Assembly (NCBI GenBank): GCA_964641695.1
Contig: CAZXKG010000118.1
Location: 1 to 7,959, forward strand
From: RHKX01 sp964641695
GTDB lineage: Bacteria; Actinomycetota; Thermoleophilia; Solirubrobacterales; 70-9
Reading direction: 5' to 3'
DNA: 7,959 nucleotides
Under the pieces are notes generated by a model. That model did not search any database. It worked only from the letters and a program-made list of their open reading frames with translations, and was not told the DNA's origin. This document shows positions 5,410-7,959 of the stretch, piece after piece (position 1 is the stretch's first letter; each line of letters opens with the position of its first letter). A program made the translations under genes and the position numbers.

Positions 5410-5520
5410 AACCTGGCTACTCGATCCACACCCCTCCTGATCGAAGCGAGTCCCTGCCCGGATTATCGGGTTCAGGTTCGGTTCGAGGATGGCGTGGAGG
5501 GGGTAGTCGATCCCTACCGG
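5407..5520 (+). pseudogene. DUF2442-like fragment (N-terminal half)
   Basis: From an ATG at 5407 the plus strand reads MNLATRSTP, then LLIEASPCPDYRVQVRFEDG and VEGVVDPYR. The part from 5434 on resembles the start of DUF2442 proteins (V.EA.PLPDYRL.VRF.DG.EG.VDL), small proteins often found in toxin-antitoxin-like pairs. The second half of the domain is missing: the frame runs on antisense to the degV 3' end with no further family likeness. No ribosome-binding site is evident. With the neighbouring PIN remnant it looks like debris from insertion and deletion of accessory genes. The similarity is short (about 28 residues), so chance resemblance is possible. Confidence 0.4.
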
Positions 5521-6389
5521 AACAGCTCCGACGGAACCCCGCCGACTCCCAGCATCCCCGGGCCGGTATGGGCGCCGATCACCGGGCCGACCTCGCTCAC
5601 GAACACGGGGTCCGAGCCCATGATCTCCCGGCAACGCTCAACCAAGCGCTGGGCGTTCTCGGGATCCTGGATGTGCTGGACGACCCAGCCGTCGCGGCCG
5701 GTGTCCTTGAGCTCGTCGGCGAACTGGACCATCCGCTCGAAGACGCGCTTCCTCGTCCGCACCCGCTCGACCGGGGTGATCTCCTCCTCCAGCGTCAGGA
5801 TCGGCTTGATCTGAAGGGCCGAGCCGAGCCAGGCCTGCGCGGCGCCGATGCGGCCGCCCTTGCGCAGGTACTCCAAGGTGTCGATCGAGAACCACATCTT
5901 CAGCCGCTCGCGCGTCTCCTCGACGCGATCGAGCACGGCCGCAGCCGAGTCGCCCGCCTGCGCCCTCGCTGATGCGGCGAGGACCAGCATCCCCATCCCC
6001 CCGCAGCCGCTCTGGCTGTCGACGACGTGAACCCGCTCGCCGCCGCGACCCTCGTCGGTGAGCTGCTGCTTCGCTTGCAGCGCCGACTCGTAGGTTCCCG
6101 AGATCCCCGAGGACAGGTGGATCGAGACGATCTCCTGGCCGGCCTCGAGCAGCGGCCCGTAGACCTCGACGAAGTCGCCCACCGATGGCTGTGAGGTCGT
6201 CGCCCCCTCGTCGCTGTCCTTGAGCCGCTCGAAGAACCCGGCGTAGTCGCCGATCTCGCTCTCCTTCCGTTGCTCACCGCCGAGCGTTACGTAGAGGCTC
6301 ACCTGGTGAACCCCGTTGGCCTCGATCAGCGCCGAGGGCAGATAACAGGTCGTATCGGAGACGACTGCGGTATTCGCGGAGGGGGTCAC
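5514..6389 (-). CDS. DegV/FakB family fatty-acid-binding protein
   Basis: The 291-aa protein has the length and order of motifs of the DegV family: VVSDTTCYLP at the N-terminus, TTSQPSVGDF (residues 64-73), IHLSSGISGTYESA (90-103), VVDSQS with GGMG (123-133), FSIDTLEYLRKGGRIG, ALQIKPILTLEEEITPVERV and a C-terminal GPVIGAHTGPGMLG. Family members bind a fatty acid in a buried pocket; in Firmicutes FakB presents it to the kinase FakA for phosphorylation before phospholipid synthesis. No fakA is in the window, so the partner is unknown here. The start is a GTG at 6389 (minus strand), with no clear Shine-Dalgarno but a -10-like element just upstream. It is divergent from the epimerase gene and faces the hipBA island with its 3' end. 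Confidence 0.92.
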   Translation of the reverse strand: MTPSANTAVVSDTTCYLPSALIEANGVHQVSLYVTLGGEQRKESEIGDYAGFFERLKDSDEGATTSQPSVGDFVEVYGPLLEAGQEIVSIHLSSGISGTYESALQAKQQLTDEGRGGERVHVVDSQSGCGGMGMLVLAASARAQAGDSAAAVLDRVEETRERLKMWFSIDTLEYLRKGGRIGAAQAWLGSALQIKPILTLEEEITPVERVRTRKRVFERMVQFADELKDTGRDGWVVQHIQDPENAQRLVERCREIMGSDPVFVSEVGPVIGAHTGPGMLGVGGVPSELFR

Positions 6390-6396
6390 TCGACCC

Positions 6397-6402
6397 GTTG
6401 TA
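6397..6402 (-). promoter_or_regulatory. Candidate -10 element of degV-like gene
   Basis: On the minus strand TACAAC (four of six matches to TATAAT) ends seven bases before the GTG start, which would give a leaderless transcript. No convincing -35 and no Shine-Dalgarno are visible. The 102-bp gap 6390-6491 holds divergent promoters; I see nothing else in it. Confidence 0.35.
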
Positions 6403-6477
6403 CCACTTGGAGCAGGCGGGTGGAGCGCCCGGATCCAGATCTCGTGGCCGCCCCGTGGAACGCCACTTGCGAGGCTC

Positions 6478-6483
6478 TAGCAT
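6478..6483 (+). promoter_or_regulatory. Candidate -10 element of the epimerase gene
   Basis: TAGCAT fits the actinobacterial TANNNT form and ends eight bases before ATG 6492, so transcription would start at or next to the ATG. GTGGAA (6455-6460), 17 bases upstream, is a three-of-six -35 candidate. AGGAGG at 6485-6490 lies only one base from the ATG, too close to work as a normal ribosome-binding site, which supports a leaderless reading. Confidence 0.4.
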
Positions 6484-6491
6484 CAGGAGGG

Positions 6492-7580
6492 ATGGCCGCC
6501 TCGTCGAAGACCCTCGTCACCGGATCGACCGGGTTCATCGGGTCCCACCTGACGCGGGCTCTCGCTGCGCGCGGCGACACGCTCCGGCTGCTGATCCGGC
6601 GCGACACCCCGCACCTCCAGCTCGACGGGATCGAGTTCGAGCGGATCAACGGTGACATCAACGACCGCCGCGCCGTCCGCCGCGCGCTCGAAGGGGTCGG
6701 TCGCGTCTTCCACGTCGCCGGCACCACCTCGATGCGCTCCGCGGATGCCGAACGGGTCTTCGAGGTCAACGTCGGCGGCACCGCGCTGCTCGCGGAGGAG
6801 GCTCGGGCGGCCGGCGTCGAGCGCTTCGTCCACACCTCCAGTGGCGGCGCCGTCGGTGCGGCTGTGCGCGGGGGGCGGATCGACGAGGCCGAGCGGTGGA
6901 GGCCGGGTGGCTACGGCATCCCCTACATCGACTCCAAGCACGAGGCCGAGACCGAGATCCTCCGCCAAGCGGCCCACGGGCTCGACGCGGTGATCGTCAA
7001 CCCGACCTTCGTGCTGGGCCCCGGCGCCACCCGCCCGACCGGATCGACCGCGCTCGTCACCCGGTTCCTGGCCCGCCGCATTCCCGCCTACGTCGACGGC
7101 GGACTCAACATCGTGGACGTCCGCGACGTCGTCACCGGTCACCTGCAGGCCGAGGCGAAGGGCGAGCGCGGCGAGCGCTACATCCTCGGCGGCCGCAACT
7201 TCACGATGCAACGCCTCTTCGCCGACCTCTCACGGATCAGCGGCGTCCCCGCCCCTGAAGCACGCCTGCCGGCCGGGCTCGCCGTCAACGGCGCCAAGGC
7301 CGCCGAGGTGATCGGCATCCCCGTCGGCTTCGCCCCCGACGAAGCGCGCTCTGCCTCCATGTGGTGGACGTTCTCCTCCGCCAAGGCCAAGCGCGAGCTC
7401 GGCTTCAACGCTCGCCCTCACGAGGAGACGCTCGAAGACGCGATCGAGACGGGCTGGGGGATGATCTCCGGCTTCCAAGCCCCCGCGCCCCGAGACCCGA
7501 CGCGGCAGCGCGTGACCGACCTCGCCCTCCGCGGCGCGACCCAGGCCGCGAGGATCGTCGCCAGGACGTGGCCGGGATGA
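6492..7580 (+). CDS. NAD(P)-dependent epimerase/reductase, extended SDR, HpnA-like
   Basis: The 362-aa protein begins MAASSKTLVTGSTGFIGSHL, with the Rossmann GxxGxxG at residues 11-17. The SDR catalytic set is present: SSGG (Ser116/117), Tyr145 and Lys149 in YIDSK. VNPTFVLGPGATRPTGST and IPAYVDGGLNIVDVRDVVTG, then ERYILGGRN, closely recall the hopanoid-associated sugar epimerase HpnA and related dihydroflavonol-4-reductase-like enzymes. A sugar-nucleotide or ketone substrate cannot be assigned, and no other hopanoid gene is in the window, so hpnA is not named. ATG 6492 is preferred to an in-frame GTG at 6444 because the Rossmann motif follows at the right distance. The stop overlaps the next gene (ATGA). 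It is divergent from degV. Confidence 0.9.
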   Translation: MAASSKTLVTGSTGFIGSHLTRALAARGDTLRLLIRRDTPHLQLDGIEFERINGDINDRRAVRRALEGVGRVFHVAGTTSMRSADAERVFEVNVGGTALLAEEARAAGVERFVHTSSGGAVGAAVRGGRIDEAERWRPGGYGIPYIDSKHEAETEILRQAAHGLDAVIVNPTFVLGPGATRPTGSTALVTRFLARRIPAYVDGGLNIVDVRDVVTGHLQAEAKGERGERYILGGRNFTMQRLFADLSRISGVPAPEARLPAGLAVNGAKAAEVIGIPVGFAPDEARSASMWWTFSSAKAKRELGFNARPHEETLEDAIETGWGMISGFQAPAPRDPTRQRVTDLALRGATQAARIVARTWPG

Positions 7581-7825
7581 GTCTCGTCCTCTTCCGTTGC
7601 CCGACGCCCACGGACTACCTCTGTCCCTGCGGCCGCGTTGCCCGCGAGCTGCGCCGGCTGGAAGTCGACTACCGGACCGAGCGCGTCCCCTACCGCCGCA
7701 AGGATCGCCCCGAGATCGTCGAGCTGACCGGACAGCCCCGTGTCCCCGTCCTGGTCGACGACGAGGAGGTAGTCCACGACTCCAAGCGCATCGTCGAGTA
7801 CCTGCGCTGGTCGCGCACCAACTGA
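7577..7825 (+). CDS. Glutaredoxin/GST N-terminal-like thioredoxin-fold protein with CPC motif
   Basis: The 82-aa protein starts in an ATGA overlap with the epimerase stop. It is one thioredoxin-like domain: beta strand LVLFRC, then a Cys-containing turn and helix (LCPCGRVARELRRL), VDYRTERVPY, the cis-Pro loop GQPRVPVLVDD and the closing helix DSKRIVEYLRW, the pattern of glutaredoxins and GST N-terminal domains. Its length fits a stand-alone glutaredoxin, without the GST helical domain. Glutaredoxins normally have CPYC; here the region reads Cys16-Pro-Cys18, a CxC, with another Cys at position 8. Coupling to the SDR gene suggests co-expression. Redox activity and partner thiol (mycothiol or other) are inference. 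Confidence 0.85.
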   Translation: MSLVLFRCPTPTDYLCPCGRVARELRRLEVDYRTERVPYRRKDRPEIVELTGQPRVPVLVDDEEVVHDSKRIVEYLRWSRTN

Positions 7826-7833
7826 AGAACCAC

Positions 7834-7884
7834 GCCCCTGCTTCCAGGCAACACCGAGCAACCGGGCAGACCGGACGCGAAGCG
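7834..7884. repeat. 51-bp direct repeat, copy 1
   Basis: A 51-bp segment beginning GCCCCTGCTTCCAGG and ending GACGCGAAGCG is repeated without change at 7909-7959. The copies are offset by 75 bp with a 24-bp spacer. It lies nine bases after the stop of the thioredoxin-fold gene. Inside it are three related short units (GCAACACCGA 7848, GCAACCGG 7858, GCAGACCGGA 7866), so it may have grown from smaller duplications. No coding function is evident. Confidence 0.9.
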
Positions 7885-7898
7885 GAGGATCTGCCCGG
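7862..7898 (+). terminator. Hairpin spanning the end of repeat copy 1 and the spacer
   Basis: CCGGGCAGA (7862-7870) pairs with TCTGCCCGG (7890-7898), a 9-bp perfect stem with a 19-base loop. It lies 37-73 bases after the last stop codon and could end the transcript, though no T-tract follows. Repeat copy 2 has the same left arm (7937-7945); its partner would fall beyond the window. It may equally be part of a repetitive extragenic palindrome. Confidence 0.45.
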
Positions 7899-7908
7899 CA
7901 GCTGTCCA

Positions 7909-7959
7909 GCCCCTGCTTCCAGGCAACACCGAGCAACCGGGCAGACCGGACGCGAAGCG
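7909..7959. repeat. 51-bp direct repeat, copy 2 (runs to the window end)
   Basis: Identical over 51 bases to 7834-7884 and cut by the window edge, so the repeat unit and the array may be longer. If the 75-bp period holds, the next bases should read GAGGATCTGCCCGG, completing the same hairpin as in copy 1. Confidence 0.9.

Noticed and set aside
5410..5634. Extension of the PIN remnant frame as a full 126-aa protein
   Set aside because: The upstream part overlaps the end of degV in antisense, is Arg/Gly-rich and has no PIN similarity.
5521..5814. Plus-strand frame continuing the DUF2442-like fragment
   Set aside because: It is antisense to degV, and its Ser/Thr/Arg-rich translation is typical of shadow frames in GC-rich DNA.
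7834..7959. CRISPR array
   Set aside because: Repeats of 51 bp with a 24-bp spacer and only two copies do not fit CRISPR dimensions, and no cas gene is present.

Overview
The window is a GC-rich bacterial chromosome segment with short intergenic gaps. Four of its gene junctions are start/stop overlaps of the ATGA or GTGA type. The gene content (a BKACE enzyme, a DUF3618 protein, an actinobacterial holin-like membrane protein and an HpnA-like epimerase) suggests an actinobacterium, perhaps Thermoleophilia/Solirubrobacterales. This placement is inferred from gene families and style only; no rRNA or marker gene is present.

Layout. (1) 1-1858: a translationally coupled operon of a BKACE/DUF849 enzyme (5' truncated by the window), an OsmC-type peroxidase and a MerR regulator whose C-terminal half looks like a second MerR-type fold. 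(2) 1859-2600: a stem-loop, then a perfect 20-bp palindromic operator and a FadR/AcrR-like TetR regulator that is probably autoregulated. (3) 2601-3660: a small envelope cluster made of a 45-aa single-span protein too short for ordinary ORF cutoffs, a two-span holin-superfamily protein and a DUF3618 protein. (4) 3661-5513: an accessory island. It holds a complete hipB-hipA toxin-antitoxin pair preceded by three copies of TGCTGC-N6-GCAGCA spaced exactly 50 bp apart, the third covering the hipB start codon. After it come a truncated PIN-domain toxin remnant (minus) and a short DUF2442-like fragment (plus). (5) 5514-6389 (minus): a DegV/FakB fatty-acid-binding protein. (6) 6492-7825: divergent from DegV, an HpnA-like extended-SDR NAD(P)-dependent epimerase/reductase coupled to an 82-aa glutaredoxin/GST-N-like protein with a CPC motif. 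(7) 7826-7959: non-coding DNA with two identical 51-bp direct repeats at a 75-bp period, running off the window end, with a strong hairpin.

The most interesting signals are the regularly phased hipBA operator array, the toxin-antitoxin debris beside it, the TetR operator centred on its own predicted transcription start, a repeated promoter geometry suggesting leaderless transcripts at three genes (hipB, degV, epimerase), and the terminal repeat. None of these is a demonstrated new system. The hipBA control region and the 3'-terminal repeat deserve the first look.
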